Shown here piece after piece: positions 1 to 7,588 of a DNA stretch of 55,687 bases. Position numbers and translations under genes: made by a program. The notes beneath the pieces are model-generated. The model saw only the letters and a list, made by a program, of their open reading frames with translations, did not search any database and was not told the DNA's origin. The first letter of the stretch is position 1, and each line of letters opens with the position of its first letter. Origin of the DNA: Bacteroidales bacterium (lineage in GTDB: Bacteria > Bacteroidota > Bacteroidia > Bacteroidales > UBA932). Where the stretch lies: NCBI GenBank assembly GCA_017529425.1, contig JAFXNQ010000031.1, positions 1 through 55,687 on the forward strand, read 5' to 3'.

Positions 1-2
1 CG

Positions 3-845
3 TTCTCACACCCAAAGAGCGGCAATCTTTCGCTCTCCAATCCTGACAAGGGTATCCGCGATTTCTGGATCGAGCATACCAAACGCTGCCGCGATATCGC
101 AGACGAGATGGGTAAGGCACAGGGCGACCCCTGTATCCTCAACGTGTGGGTACACGACGGTTGCAAGGATGTATCTGTAAACCATTTCCTCTATCGCAGC
201 CTGCTCAAGGACTCTCTGGACAAGATTTTTGCAGAGGACAAGAAACATATGAAGGACTGCATCGAGGGTAAGGTGTTCGGAATCGGTCTGGAGAGCTTCA
301 CCGTAGGTTCCCACGACTTCTACACCGCTTATGCAGCCAAGAACGGCAAGATCCCCACAATCGATACCGGTCACTATCACCCGGCTGAGATTCCCGCAGA
401 CAAAGTATCGGCACTTCTCAATTTCGTGCCTGAGCTGATGCTCCACGTGAGCCGTCCGATCCGCTGGGATTCTGACCACGTGACAATTATGGACGACAAT
501 ACCCTCGAACTCTTTGCAGAGATTGTACGTGCGGGTGCACTGGAGCGCGTACACTACGGCCTGGACTATTTCGACGGTGCGATGAACCGCGTCGGCGCTT
601 ACGTTACCGGCAGCCGCGCAGCCCAGAAGTGTATGCTCCGCGCTATGCTCGAACCTCGCGAGCAGATGAGCAAGTACGAGCTTGAAGACAAGCACTTTGA
701 GGTGCTCGCCCTCTTCGAGGAGGCAAAGGCTATGCCTTGGGGTGCCGTATATGATATGTTCTGCCTTAAGAACAATGTTCCTGTAGGGCAGGAGTTCATA
801 GACGTCATCCAGAAATACGAGGCAGAGGTAACCAGCAAAAGATAA
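3..845 (+). CDS. rhaA: L-rhamnose isomerase, C-terminal two thirds (cut by window edge)
   Basis: Interconverts L-rhamnose and L-rhamnulose in the cytoplasm, the first step of rhamnose catabolism. The frame is open from base 3, so the start lies outside the window; about 280 of the usual ~420 residues remain. Family features visible are the metal-site stretch IGLESFTVGSHDF, the following TIDTGHYHP and the IRWDSDHV segment, which supply the Glu, Asp and His metal ligands. An internal ATG at 108 is not the true start because conserved sequence continues upstream of it. The rhamnose permease begins 6 nt after the stop, so the two are co-transcribed. Bacteroides calls this gene rhaI. The aldolase and kinase are not in the window and probably lie to the left. 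Confidence 0.95.
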   Translation, partial: FSHPKSGNLSLSNPDKGIRDFWIEHTKRCRDIADEMGKAQGDPCILNVWVHDGCKDVSVNHFLYRSLLKDSLDKIFAEDKKHMKDCIEGKVFGIGLESFTVGSHDFYTAYAAKNGKIPTIDTGHYHPAEIPADKVSALLNFVPELMLHVSRPIRWDSDHVTIMDDNTLELFAEIVRAGALERVHYGLDYFDGAMNRVGAYVTGSRAAQKCMLRAMLEPREQMSKYELEDKHFEVLALFEEAKAMPWGAVYDMFCLKNNVPVGQEFIDVIQKYEAEVTSKR

Positions 846-851
846 CAGGTT

Positions 852-1883
852 ATGATTCTCATCGGTTTACTGATTATCGCGATAGGTGCGTTCTGCCAGG
901 CCAGCAGTTACGTGCCCATCAACAAGATAAAGGAGTGGAGCTGGGAGAGCTACTGGATTGTCCAGGGCGTCTTTGCGTGGCTGGTGTTCCCGCTGCTGGG
1001 TGCGCTGCTCGCGGTGACGGATGGCAACTCCCTGATGTCTCTCTACACTGCCGATCCCAAGGCAACCCTGCTTACCATCTTCTTTGGTATGCTGTGGGGT
1101 GTGGGCGGCCTCACCTTCGGCCTGTCTATGCGTTATCTTGGCGTCGCTCTGGGTCAGAGCCTGGCGCTGGGCATCTGCTCTGCACTGGGCGTGATTCTCA
1201 CTCCGCTTGCCACCGACTTGCTGGGTCTGAGCACCGGCGCTATGGGTACCATCACCGGAGCCGTGATTGCAGGCGTCGTGGTGATGTTCATCGGTGTGCT
1301 CATCATCGGCATTGCCGGCAGTATGAGAGCCAAGGCCAGCGCTTCTGAAAAGAAGGACGGTGCCGAGCCGCAGCGCTTCAATTTTGGCAAGGGTATCCTG
1401 GTGGCCTTGATTTCGGGTTTCATGAGCGCATGCTTCGCCATCGGCAAGGGCTGTGGCGCCAATATGTTCTTTGAGGGTACCAACCCTATGTTCAAGGAGC
1501 TGCCCGCAGTGCTGCTGGTGACCATTGGCGGTTTCATCGTGAATGCGGTTTACTGCTTCAGCCAGAATAGCAAGAACCACACCTGGGGCGACTACCGCAA
1601 GGGTAATCTCTGGGGGCACAACCTGCTCTTCTGCGCCCTGGCCGGCATCCTCTGGTTCAGCCAGTTCTTCGGCCTCTCGCTGGGAAGCGCCTTCCTGAAG
1701 GATTCCCCCGCACTGCTTGCATTCGCCTGGGCAATCCTGATGTCTCTGGACATCCTGTTCTCCAACTTCTGGGGCATCGTGCTCAAGGAGTGGAAGGGGT
1801 GCAAACCGCGCATCATCTGGACCCTGGCCGGCGGTCTCGCCATCCTCATCTTCTCCATCTTCCTCCCGCAGCTTATCGGGTAG
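852..1883 (+). CDS. rhaT: L-rhamnose-proton symporter, RhaT family
   Basis: Inner-membrane permease importing L-rhamnose. It is 343 residues, the normal family length, and almost entirely hydrophobic, with about ten membrane segments and a charged cytoplasmic loop near residues 155-175 (the stretch ASASEKKDG). Recognisable family stretches include GVGGLTFGLSMRYLG near residue 80 and the glycine-rich GKGILVALISGFMSACFAIGKG around 180-200. The gene starts 6 nt after rhamnose isomerase, consistent with one catabolic operon that ends at the hairpin near 1901-1945. Confidence 0.93.
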   Translation: MILIGLLIIAIGAFCQASSYVPINKIKEWSWESYWIVQGVFAWLVFPLLGALLAVTDGNSLMSLYTADPKATLLTIFFGMLWGVGGLTFGLSMRYLGVALGQSLALGICSALGVILTPLATDLLGLSTGAMGTITGAVIAGVVVMFIGVLIIGIAGSMRAKASASEKKDGAEPQRFNFGKGILVALISGFMSACFAIGKGCGANMFFEGTNPMFKELPAVLLVTIGGFIVNAVYCFSQNSKNHTWGDYRKGNLWGHNLLFCALAGILWFSQFFGLSLGSAFLKDSPALLAFAWAILMSLDILFSNFWGIVLKEWKGCKPRIIWTLAGGLAILIFSIFLPQLIG

Positions 1884-1900
1884 GATAGGGGTACTTACCT

Positions 1901-1950
1901 ACAAACAACAAGCAGGTATCAACCGATATCTGCGTGTTGTTTTGTATATA
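1901..1950 (+). terminator. intrinsic terminator of the rhamnose operon
   Basis: The 20-base arm 1901-1920 pairs with 1925-1945 around an AACC loop, with two mismatches and one bulged base. The descending arm is T-rich (TGTTGTTTTGT). It lies 18 nt after the rhaT stop. Confidence 0.7.
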
Positions 1951-1993
1951 CATGAAGAAAAAACCGAGGGGAAAGAGTAGAACAAGGGCCTTA

Positions 1994-2060
1994 GAAAAAC
2001 AGGCACCTATTAAGGGTAGGTGCCTGTGGTGTAATTGTCCTTTCGTCAGAAACGTATATG
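1994..2060 (-). ncRNA. candidate ~65-nt small RNA with own terminator
   Basis: On the minus strand a TATATTTG -7 element (plus 2067-2074) is followed about 35 nt later by a perfect 10-bp hairpin (arms 2000-2009 and 2017-2026, 7-nt loop). The minus-strand copy of that hairpin runs directly into TTTTTC, a textbook intrinsic terminator. A transcript from about 2060 to 1994 would contain no open frame of note. The -33 element is poor (TTG at about 17 nt spacing). The alternative is that the hairpin is only a terminator for something else. The terminator is well supported; the RNA is inference. Confidence 0.35.
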
Positions 2061-2127
2061 ACAATGCAAATATACAAAAAGTATGAGTTATCAATGATTC
2101 AGTGAATCAGAATGATCCTCATGCAAA

Positions 2128-2380
2128 CAGCGCTCGCTCGGGGCAGAACCTCCGCTTGCAATTCTTTCTGGGCAAAAATCTGCCCTGAAAGAATTCAAGC
2201 TGCGGACTATATCTGCCCCTGCGCTCTGTCGCCAGCAGTCCAGCCAAAGCGCCACACGGACATTTTGCGCTCCACGAAACTTTGGCGGGAGCGCCACTTT
2301 CACCCTTCTTAAAGTCCAAGTGACGAGCACTGCCGCACGGGACGGGTTGGCTCTGGCGCACCTCGGCGCTTTGGCAGGAC
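2128..2380. other. hairpin-rich intergenic element A
   Basis: Two nested foldback structures lie side by side in non-coding DNA. The first has an inner arm pair 2154-2174 / 2181-2200 (about 20 bp, loop AAAATC), closed by TCCGC/GCGGA and by GGGGCAGA (2140-2147) / TCTGCCCC (2212-2219). The second is closed by GTCC-a-GCCAAAGCGCC (2238-2253) with GGCGCTTTGGC-a-GGAC (2365-2380) and contains a GCGCTC/GAGCGC hairpin. GC content is well above the AT-rich flanks. No transposase and no convincing protein are present. It resembles elements B (51430-51680) and C (55457-55593) in style. Function unknown. Confidence 0.6.
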
Positions 2381-2427
2381 GGGCCTGGTACGTGCATATG
2401 AGTTTGATCGGCTATCTTTTTCGGTAC

Positions 2428-2474
2428 AATTATCATAATAATTATGATAATTATCTGGAAAATAATTATATTTG
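2428..2474 (+). promoter_or_regulatory. higBA promoter with 25-bp palindromic operator
   Basis: Bases 2428-2452 form a perfect 12-bp inverted repeat around one central base (arms AATTATCATAAT / ATTATGATAATT). A TATATTTG -7 element at 2467-2474 follows, and the higB start is 20 nt further on. The palindrome covers the place where the -33 box and sigma contacts fall. That is the usual position for autorepression by the HTH antitoxin, here HigA. The symmetry and the -7 match are seen directly; binding by HigA is inference. Confidence 0.75.
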
Positions 2475-2493
2475 TAGAGAAAATTAGTGGAGT

Positions 2494-2811
2494 ATGAATG
2501 TGTCGATGGGAGAAGATTTGAGGGAGTTGTATGATACTGGCAGGAGTAATAAATACAAAGAAGTATCACGCAATAAAGTGCTGAAGGCGGGCTTCTCGCG
2601 GGCGGTCATGGCGATGCAGAAGGCTGGCAGCGTTGAAGATCTGAAGAGGCTAAGTTTTCTTCATTATGAGCAGTTGAAGTATGAATACTCTGGATATTCC
2701 TCCGTCAGATTGTCGAATAGTTATGTTCATCGGCTAATCTTTCTGGAGCATGAAGATGGAATAGAGTTGGAATTGATAGAAATAGACGATACTCATTATG
2801 GAAACAGGTAA
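2494..2811 (+). CDS. higB: HigB-type toxin of the RelE/ParE fold
   Basis: A 105-residue protein that ends in a typical RelE-fold C-terminus: YSGYSSVRLSNSYVHRLIF, then a strand LELIEIDDTHYGNR. In HigB toxins this part forms the core sheet and carries the ribosome-dependent mRNA cleavage residues; Arg and His in the RLSN..HRLIF stretch are candidates. The N-terminal 20 residues are divergent. The gene precedes and overlaps the antitoxin by 14 nt, the toxin-first order typical of higBA. A palindrome and promoter lie directly upstream. A neighbouring hairpin element and gene remnants suggest a plastic site. Confidence 0.85.
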   Translation: MNVSMGEDLRELYDTGRSNKYKEVSRNKVLKAGFSRAVMAMQKAGSVEDLKRLSFLHYEQLKYEYSGYSSVRLSNSYVHRLIFLEHEDGIELELIEIDDTHYGNR

Positions 2812-3262
2812 CAAGAAATTGTACTATGCAAAGGATTTGACACCGGCTATTCCGGTACATCCGGGTGATATCCTGGGTGAGGAACTTGATGCGAGAGGTA
2901 TTAGAAGAAAGGATTTTGCGCAGGCTATTGGAATCCAGGCCAGCCATCTCAGTGCAATTATTCACGGAACGAGGAGTATCACACCTGTTGTCGCCGCAAA
3001 AATTGAGAGTGGATTACCTGGTATTTCTGCCGATTTCTGGGTTCAACTTCAAGAACAGTATAATGTTGATATGCGCAAGAAAAGCGCTGAAACAAGGTCT
3101 CTGGTGGCAGGTTATAAACCGCTGCGTACTGAGCCGGCATTGGCGCTTGCAGAGCCGGAGGCTGAGTATAACGGCCGAATAACTGTATCTGTTTCTATCC
3201 CTGCATCAGACCGAGAATTGCTGGAAATGCTCGCTCGCCGGCTGGGCTGGGTTATTCAGTAA
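2798..3262 (+). CDS. higA: HigA-type antitoxin, HTH (VapI-like)
   Basis: 154 residues. The N-terminal half carries the HigA signature HPGDILGEELDARGI followed by an Xre-type helix-turn-helix (about residues 26-80, with the recognition part ASHLSAIIHGTRSITP) and the trailing SADFWVQLQEQYNV. It should neutralise HigB and repress the operon through the 25-bp palindrome upstream. The C-terminal ~60 residues (rich in Glu, Ala and Ser) extend beyond a minimal HigA and are not recognised. The start overlaps higB. The stop codon is immediately followed by the left copy of a 21-bp direct repeat. Confidence 0.9.
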   Translation: METGNKKLYYAKDLTPAIPVHPGDILGEELDARGIRRKDFAQAIGIQASHLSAIIHGTRSITPVVAAKIESGLPGISADFWVQLQEQYNVDMRKKSAETRSLVAGYKPLRTEPALALAEPEAEYNGRITVSVSIPASDRELLEMLARRLGWVIQ

Positions 3263-3283
3263 AGGCGGTTTTGAAGGGAGTGC
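3263..3283. repeat. direct repeat, left copy
   Basis: AGGCGGTTTTGAAGGGAGTGC at 3263-3283 matches 3751-3772 with one substitution and one inserted base. It begins on the last base of the higA stop codon. The pair brackets about 470 bp that hold two gene remnants. Confidence 0.6.
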
Positions 3284-3510
3284 TACAATAGTTCCGTGAG
3301 GATTCCAAGATTAAGTGCTTCTTCTGAAGTTATGAACCAATCTTTCTTCTTCTGAATGACTTCGTTCAGCTGATCCTCCGTTACCTTTGTCTTGGATTTG
3401 ATAATGCTGAAGAGGATCTCGTTAATGCGGGAGCTTTCAGCCACAGTGTCTTCCATCTCCCGGAGTGTGCCGAAGGAAAGGCCTGAAACCTGGTGAATCA
3501 ATGCCTTCAA
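3283..3510 (-). pseudogene. truncated ClpP-like protease remnant
   Basis: About 75 codons on the minus strand match the C-terminal third of ClpP-type proteases. They include a stretch like the ClpP MIHQ motif (here LIHQ, which holds the catalytic His), then a helix with SSRINEILFSIIKSKTK and the closing FITSEEALNLGILTEL. The catalytic Ser region is absent. An in-frame stop lies two codons upstream of the TTG at 3510, and no ATG is available. The fragment cannot encode a working protease. It lies convergent to higA inside the direct-repeat-flanked segment. Confidence 0.7.
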
Positions 3511-3697
3511 TGAAGATTATGCTTCCATTCATGATGAGCCGAGATCGGCTGCTGCGTTTATACTTGGTCAATCACTGAATATGAGTGGCCTAGCAACTTT
3601 GAATGATGGTATACCATGCCCTGGCGTTTACAAGAGAGCGATTCTGTTCGAGACCAGTGATGCCGGAAAAATAGATTTCTACTATTTCTACCTTTAG
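3497..3697 (+). pseudogene. C-terminal remnant of an unrecognised protein
   Basis: An open stretch without a usable start runs from an in-frame TGA at 3494 to a TAG at 3695. It encodes about 66 residues with ordinary protein-like composition, including IHDEPRSAAAFILGQSLN and a terminal KIDFYYFYL. It follows the ClpP-like remnant head to head and overlaps it slightly. I do not recognise the family. The missing N-terminus and the neighbouring remnant suggest a decayed gene. Confidence 0.35.
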
Positions 3698-3750
3698 TCT
3701 AGCCCATCCAAAGCAGTTCCTACCGTTTCATTTGGCAAGATGCCGACGAT

Positions 3751-3772
3751 AGGCGTTTTTGAAGCGGAGTGC
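3751..3772. repeat. direct repeat, right copy
   Basis: Second copy of the repeat at 3263-3283, with 20 matching positions, one substitution and one extra C. The 147 bp from here to the next gene at 3919 hold only a weak promoter-like TATCTTGG near 3890. Confidence 0.6.
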
Positions 3773-3918
3773 AGGAAGACTGAGTGACAGCGAGCAGGAC
3801 CTTCATACGGAGGCATCAGCCCGGATTTTGTTTTCATCTCAGGAATCGCATCTCAGTGGAATTTTGCGGGAAACTGATAATTATTCGTATCTTGGGGCAC
3901 GTTTTAAACCACTTGGCT

Positions 3919-5544
3919 ATGCATAACTGTTTTTTTCGCGGCGTACTTGTTTTGTCGTCGTCCTTGATAATTGCCGTTGCCTGCAGCGAGGCGGACAAAG
4001 TGAGGGTGGAGGAGTTGCAGCAGGAGTTGGATGAGCTGGAGCAGAAGGAAATTCCAGGGGTGCCGGGCGCCGAGGTTGTTATTCCTGAAGATGAGACATT
4101 CTTCTTCACCTTTGACAAAGAAGGCTACGGTGTGGATGCGGGCGGCAGCGTTACTATAGGATATTCGCTGCAGGAGGATGCAACAGTCGAGATAGAGGCC
4201 AAGGACAGTGAAGGGTGGAGTTTCAGCGTCAATCCTGTCAATGCCTCTTCAGGGCAGATTGTCATTTCTGCACCGGACCCGGCTTCGCCTGCGGAATTCA
4301 CGGTTACTGCGGCCACCGACGACGGTCGTGCCGCCGCCGCCAGACTGCCGGTGCTGGTGCGAGACCAGTATTCCGATGCAACCCGCACCACATTCAAGAC
4401 AATGGGTTACCGCGGGTTCAAGAATCATATGGCAACGCTGGAGAATTTCCAGAAACTGGCGGATGCCGGCATAGGGATAATTACTGTAGAGACCGACGAG
4501 GGCCCTTTTATGCATCAGCTGGATCTTGCTCAGCAGGTGGGGATGAAGTGCGTCCCGGTTGTGTGGCCTGCTGCCGAAGCGTACGAACATGACCCGGAGA
4601 ATTACAAGGGACTGGACGAGATGATCAATAAGTTGAAAGACCATCCTGCAACTTTTGCGTATCATATTTATGACGAGCCTTCTGTGACCCTTTTGCCAGC
4701 TTTGAGGTTCCGCAAAGAGAGGATAGAGAGTCTTGACGCGAATCATCCGGTGTATATCAATCTCCTTGCCTATGCAAGTCAGGCGGGCCTGGGGGTCCGG
4801 TACTACCAGGACTATGTGGAGTCATATATCCGGGACTGCAAGCTCAAGTTCTTTTCGTTCGATGTCTATCCCTGCCGTCCCGAAGGCGACCCGTATTACC
4901 TCGACGGGATACAATCTTCCTGGTGGGAGTGCAATGAGATCGTGGCAGACCTTACCAAGCGCTACGGCATTCCCTGGTGGGGTTTTGCTGCAAGTTGCTG
5001 GATAGACCGCGAGCAGCATCTCTTAGCCAAGCCCACGGTAGAGAATCTCCGCCTGCAGGTTTATTGCAACCTCTCATACGGTGCACAGGTGATTCAGTAT
5101 TTCGTAATCCTCCAGTATGGCGGTACCAGTTTTGCCCCGATTATGGTGGATGGCACCTGGAACGAAGAGGCATACGGCATTCTCAAGGATTTCAATACTG
5201 AGCTCCACCGACGTGGATGGATGTTTGACGGCAGTTCTATGGAAAAGGTCCGCCATACCAACGATGCGCCGGCTTGGACTACCCGTTTTACTAACGCAGA
5301 CCTGCCGCCGGAGATCGCCAGCCTTTCCACTAACCAGGATGCGCTGGTCGGGTTTATCGATAATCTTGGTAATAAATACATCACCGTCGTAAATAAATCT
5401 CTCAAGGAGAAGATGACTCTCGATGTCATATTCAACGATATGGTTTATACCATTGCCCGCGACGGAATCTTCTGCGAGCAGAAGCCCGGCCCTGCCTCGT
5501 TTACTGTAGATGAGGGTGATATGCTTGTAATCAAGTATAAATAA
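3919..5544 (+). CDS. lipoprotein with Ig-like domain and glycosidase-like TIM barrel
   Basis: 541 residues. The ATG at 3919 gives a signal peptide with lipobox IIAVAC (Cys22), so this start is preferred over an upstream ATG. After Cys22 come a short acidic coiled coil (about 28-43), a beta-rich Ig/BACON-like domain (about 60-155), and a barrel-like domain with a strand ending FAYHIYDEPS. The Glu there sits where GH42/GH-A glycosidases and related proteins have an acid/base. WWGFAAS.. and a second acidic strand follow. A small beta domain closes the protein. Likely surface lipoprotein acting on a glycan; substrate unknown. No SusC/SusD neighbours. It stands alone between remnants and the purine operon. 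Confidence 0.6.
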   Translation: MHNCFFRGVLVLSSSLIIAVACSEADKVRVEELQQELDELEQKEIPGVPGAEVVIPEDETFFFTFDKEGYGVDAGGSVTIGYSLQEDATVEIEAKDSEGWSFSVNPVNASSGQIVISAPDPASPAEFTVTAATDDGRAAAARLPVLVRDQYSDATRTTFKTMGYRGFKNHMATLENFQKLADAGIGIITVETDEGPFMHQLDLAQQVGMKCVPVVWPAAEAYEHDPENYKGLDEMINKLKDHPATFAYHIYDEPSVTLLPALRFRKERIESLDANHPVYINLLAYASQAGLGVRYYQDYVESYIRDCKLKFFSFDVYPCRPEGDPYYLDGIQSSWWECNEIVADLTKRYGIPWWGFAASCWIDREQHLLAKPTVENLRLQVYCNLSYGAQVIQYFVILQYGGTSFAPIMVDGTWNEEAYGILKDFNTELHRRGWMFDGSSMEKVRHTNDAPAWTTRFTNADLPPEIASLSTNQDALVGFIDNLGNKYITVVNKSLKEKMTLDVIFNDMVYTIARDGIFCEQKPGPASFTVDEGDMLVIKYK

Positions 5545-5571
5545 GGCAGTTATTCTGTTGAAAAAATGTAA

Positions 5572-5625
5572 ACATAAAAATAGGGTGGGGGAGAGATGGA
5601 GTTGATAGAAGTTGTATTTTTATGT
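5572..5625 (+). promoter_or_regulatory. inverted repeat with purine-rich loop upstream of uraA
   Basis: A perfect 11-bp inverted repeat (ACATAAAAATA at 5572-5582, TATTTTTATGT at 5615-5625) encloses 32 bases that begin with a run of purines rich in G (GGGTGGGGGAGAGATGGAG). It lies 50 nt before the uraA start. It could be an RNA hairpin or a protein operator. It does not match the purine or PRPP riboswitch patterns that I know. Confidence 0.4.
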
Positions 5626-5674
5626 GCATTTTTGTGTATTGTGGCAAGGCAACTCATATTAACTTCAAAATACT

Positions 5675-7030
5675 ATGAAAATCAGCGATCAAGCCATCTA
5701 TGATGCCCGTCAACTCGGAAAGGGCAGAATGGTGACCCTTGGTCTGCAGCACATGTTTGCGATGTTCGGAGCCACGGTCCTCGTACCGGTGATCACTGGC
5801 CTTTCAATGTCTGCAACCCTGCTGTTTGCCGGTCTGGGTACCCTCATCTTCCACCTGTGTACTAAGTTCAAAGTTCCCGCATTCCTGGGTTCGTCATTTG
5901 CGTTCCTGGGCGGTTACGCCACTGTTGTCCAGCTTGGCATGGCTGGTGGCCTCACACAGGCACAGGCACTGCCGTACGCCTGCATAGGTGTGTTCTGCGC
6001 AGGTCTTGTCTATTTCATACTCGCTGGTCTCTTTTCCGTTTTCGGCGCCAAGAAGGTAATGCGTTTCTTCCCCCCGATTGTCACGGGTCCGATTATCATC
6101 GCTATCGGCCTTATACTGGCCGGTTCTGCAATCAACAACTGCAACCAGAACTGGTGGATTGCGCTGCTTGCCATTGTAATCATAATTTTCTGCAACATCT
6201 GGGGCAGGGGTATGATCAAGATTATCCCCATATTGCTGGGTGTACTTGGTTCTTACCTGGTGGCTGCATGCTGTGGCCTCTGCGATTTTACCGCCGTTAA
6301 GGAGGCTGCCTGGGTCGGGCTTCCCGTCAAGTGGGAGAATACCGCGTTGAGCGTGTTCTCTAATCCCAACTGGAGCCTGATCGTGGCTGCAATCATCGCC
6401 ATTATCCCGATATCGTTCGCTACGATGATGGAGCATATCGGCGATATGTGTGCCATCTCTTCCACCACCGGCATCAATTATCTTGAGGATCCGGGCCTGC
6501 ACCGTACCCTTATGGGTGACGGTCTTGCAACCAGCTTGGCATCCCTCTTCGGTGCCCCCGCCAACACCACGTACGGTGAGAATACCGGTGTGCTGAACCT
6601 CACCAAGGTTTATGATCCCAGGGTAATCCGCATAGCTGCCTGCTTTGCAATCATCCTGAGTTTCTGCCCCAAGTTCTCTGCAATAATCGCCTGCATGCCC
6701 GCAGCGACTATCGGAGGTGTCTCCCTCATCCTTTACGGTATGATTTCCGCTGTCGGTGTCCGCAATGTTGTTGAGAATCAGGTCGATTTCAAAGCTTCCC
6801 GCAACGTGCTCGTGATGGCTATCATCCTGGTACTTGCAGTCGGTATCTCCTATAGCGCTGCCGGTTCGCTCGCCATCGGTTCTGTCAAGCTTTCCGGCCT
6901 TGCCGTTGCCGCTCTGGTGGGCATCATCATGAATGCAGTACTTCCCGGTAAAGATTATGAGTTTGGCGCAGACAACACCGGTGCCACTTCTGTGGACTTT
7001 GAGGTAAACAGACTGGGGAAGGATGAATAA
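5675..7030 (+). CDS. uraA: uracil/xanthine permease, NCS2 family
   Basis: 451-residue inner-membrane nucleobase symporter with the usual 14 membrane segments. Visible NCS2 landmarks are the N-terminal GLQHMFAMFGATVLVP and, near residues 250-300, the substrate-site region ISFATMMEHIGD followed by GDGLATSLASLFGAPANTTYGENTGV. The latter pattern (TTYGEN) is typical of UraA-type uracil carriers. The stop overlaps the apt start by 8 nt, so the gene heads a four-gene nucleobase salvage operon. The inverted repeat at 5572-5625 may regulate it. Uracil is the best substrate guess; the apt and AzgA neighbours also allow a purine. Confidence 0.88.
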   Translation: MKISDQAIYDARQLGKGRMVTLGLQHMFAMFGATVLVPVITGLSMSATLLFAGLGTLIFHLCTKFKVPAFLGSSFAFLGGYATVVQLGMAGGLTQAQALPYACIGVFCAGLVYFILAGLFSVFGAKKVMRFFPPIVTGPIIIAIGLILAGSAINNCNQNWWIALLAIVIIIFCNIWGRGMIKIIPILLGVLGSYLVAACCGLCDFTAVKEAAWVGLPVKWENTALSVFSNPNWSLIVAAIIAIIPISFATMMEHIGDMCAISSTTGINYLEDPGLHRTLMGDGLATSLASLFGAPANTTYGENTGVLNLTKVYDPRVIRIAACFAIILSFCPKFSAIIACMPAATIGGVSLILYGMISAVGVRNVVENQVDFKASRNVLVMAIILVLAVGISYSAAGSLAIGSVKLSGLAVAALVGIIMNAVLPGKDYEFGADNTGATSVDFEVNRLGKDE

Positions 7031-7559
7031 GGAACTGCTGCTAAAGCACCTGCGAACGGTCCCCGATTATCCGATGAAGGGGATAATGTTCTTTGATGTC
7101 ACCACTTTGTTCAAGAACGGTGAGTGTTTCAAGGAGATCGTCGATTCTATCTATGAGATTTATAAGGATAAGGGGATTACCAAGGTGGCGGGCATCGAGT
7201 CCCGTGGCTTTGTGATAGGAGCAGCCGTGGCTGCGCGTCTGGGCGCCGGATTCGTGCCTGTGCGCAAGCCGGGCAAGCTGCCGGCTGCCACCATTTCCGA
7301 GGCCTACAGCAAAGAGTATGGCAAAGATACCATCGAGATGCATACCGACTCCATAGAGCCGGGCGACGTGGTGCTTGTGCATGACGATATCCTGGCCACC
7401 GGCGGTACGGCATCGGCAGCGGTGAGGCTGGTGCGCAAGTTCAATCCCAAGTCAATGTACGCCAATTTTATAATAGATATAACAGATATCCCGCGCAGCT
7501 GTCCGATCCCTCCGGATGTGGAGGTTACCAGCCTGCTGCAACTGGGAGAGAAAGACTAA
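7023..7559 (+). CDS. apt: adenine phosphoribosyltransferase
   Basis: 178 residues, normal length. Converts adenine and PRPP to AMP in the cytoplasm. The PRPP-binding loop VVLVHDDILATGGTA occupies residues 116-130, and the adenine-binding GIESRGFVIG lies near 57-66, as in APRTs. The N-terminal RTVPDYPMKGIMFFD is also family-typical. It overlaps uraA by 8 nt and is followed by an outer-membrane channel and an adenine-type permease. Uptake and phosphoribosylation are therefore coupled in one operon. Confidence 0.96.
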   Translation: MNKELLLKHLRTVPDYPMKGIMFFDVTTLFKNGECFKEIVDSIYEIYKDKGITKVAGIESRGFVIGAAVAARLGAGFVPVRKPGKLPAATISEAYSKEYGKDTIEMHTDSIEPGDVVLVHDDILATGGTASAAVRLVRKFNPKSMYANFIIDITDIPRSCPIPPDVEVTSLLQLGEKD

Positions 7560-7588
7560 ACTAACCAAATCAATACTATTAAACACTT

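Noticed and set aside
108-845. ATG at 108 as the start of a short rhamnose isomerase
   Set aside because: The same frame is open to the window edge and codes conserved isomerase sequence upstream of this ATG, so the gene is cut by the window, not shortened.
2112-2312. Plus-strand frame of about 66 codons in the hairpin-rich element
   Set aside because: It runs straight through both palindromes, has no recognisable protein features or promoter, and is best explained by the high GC of the element.
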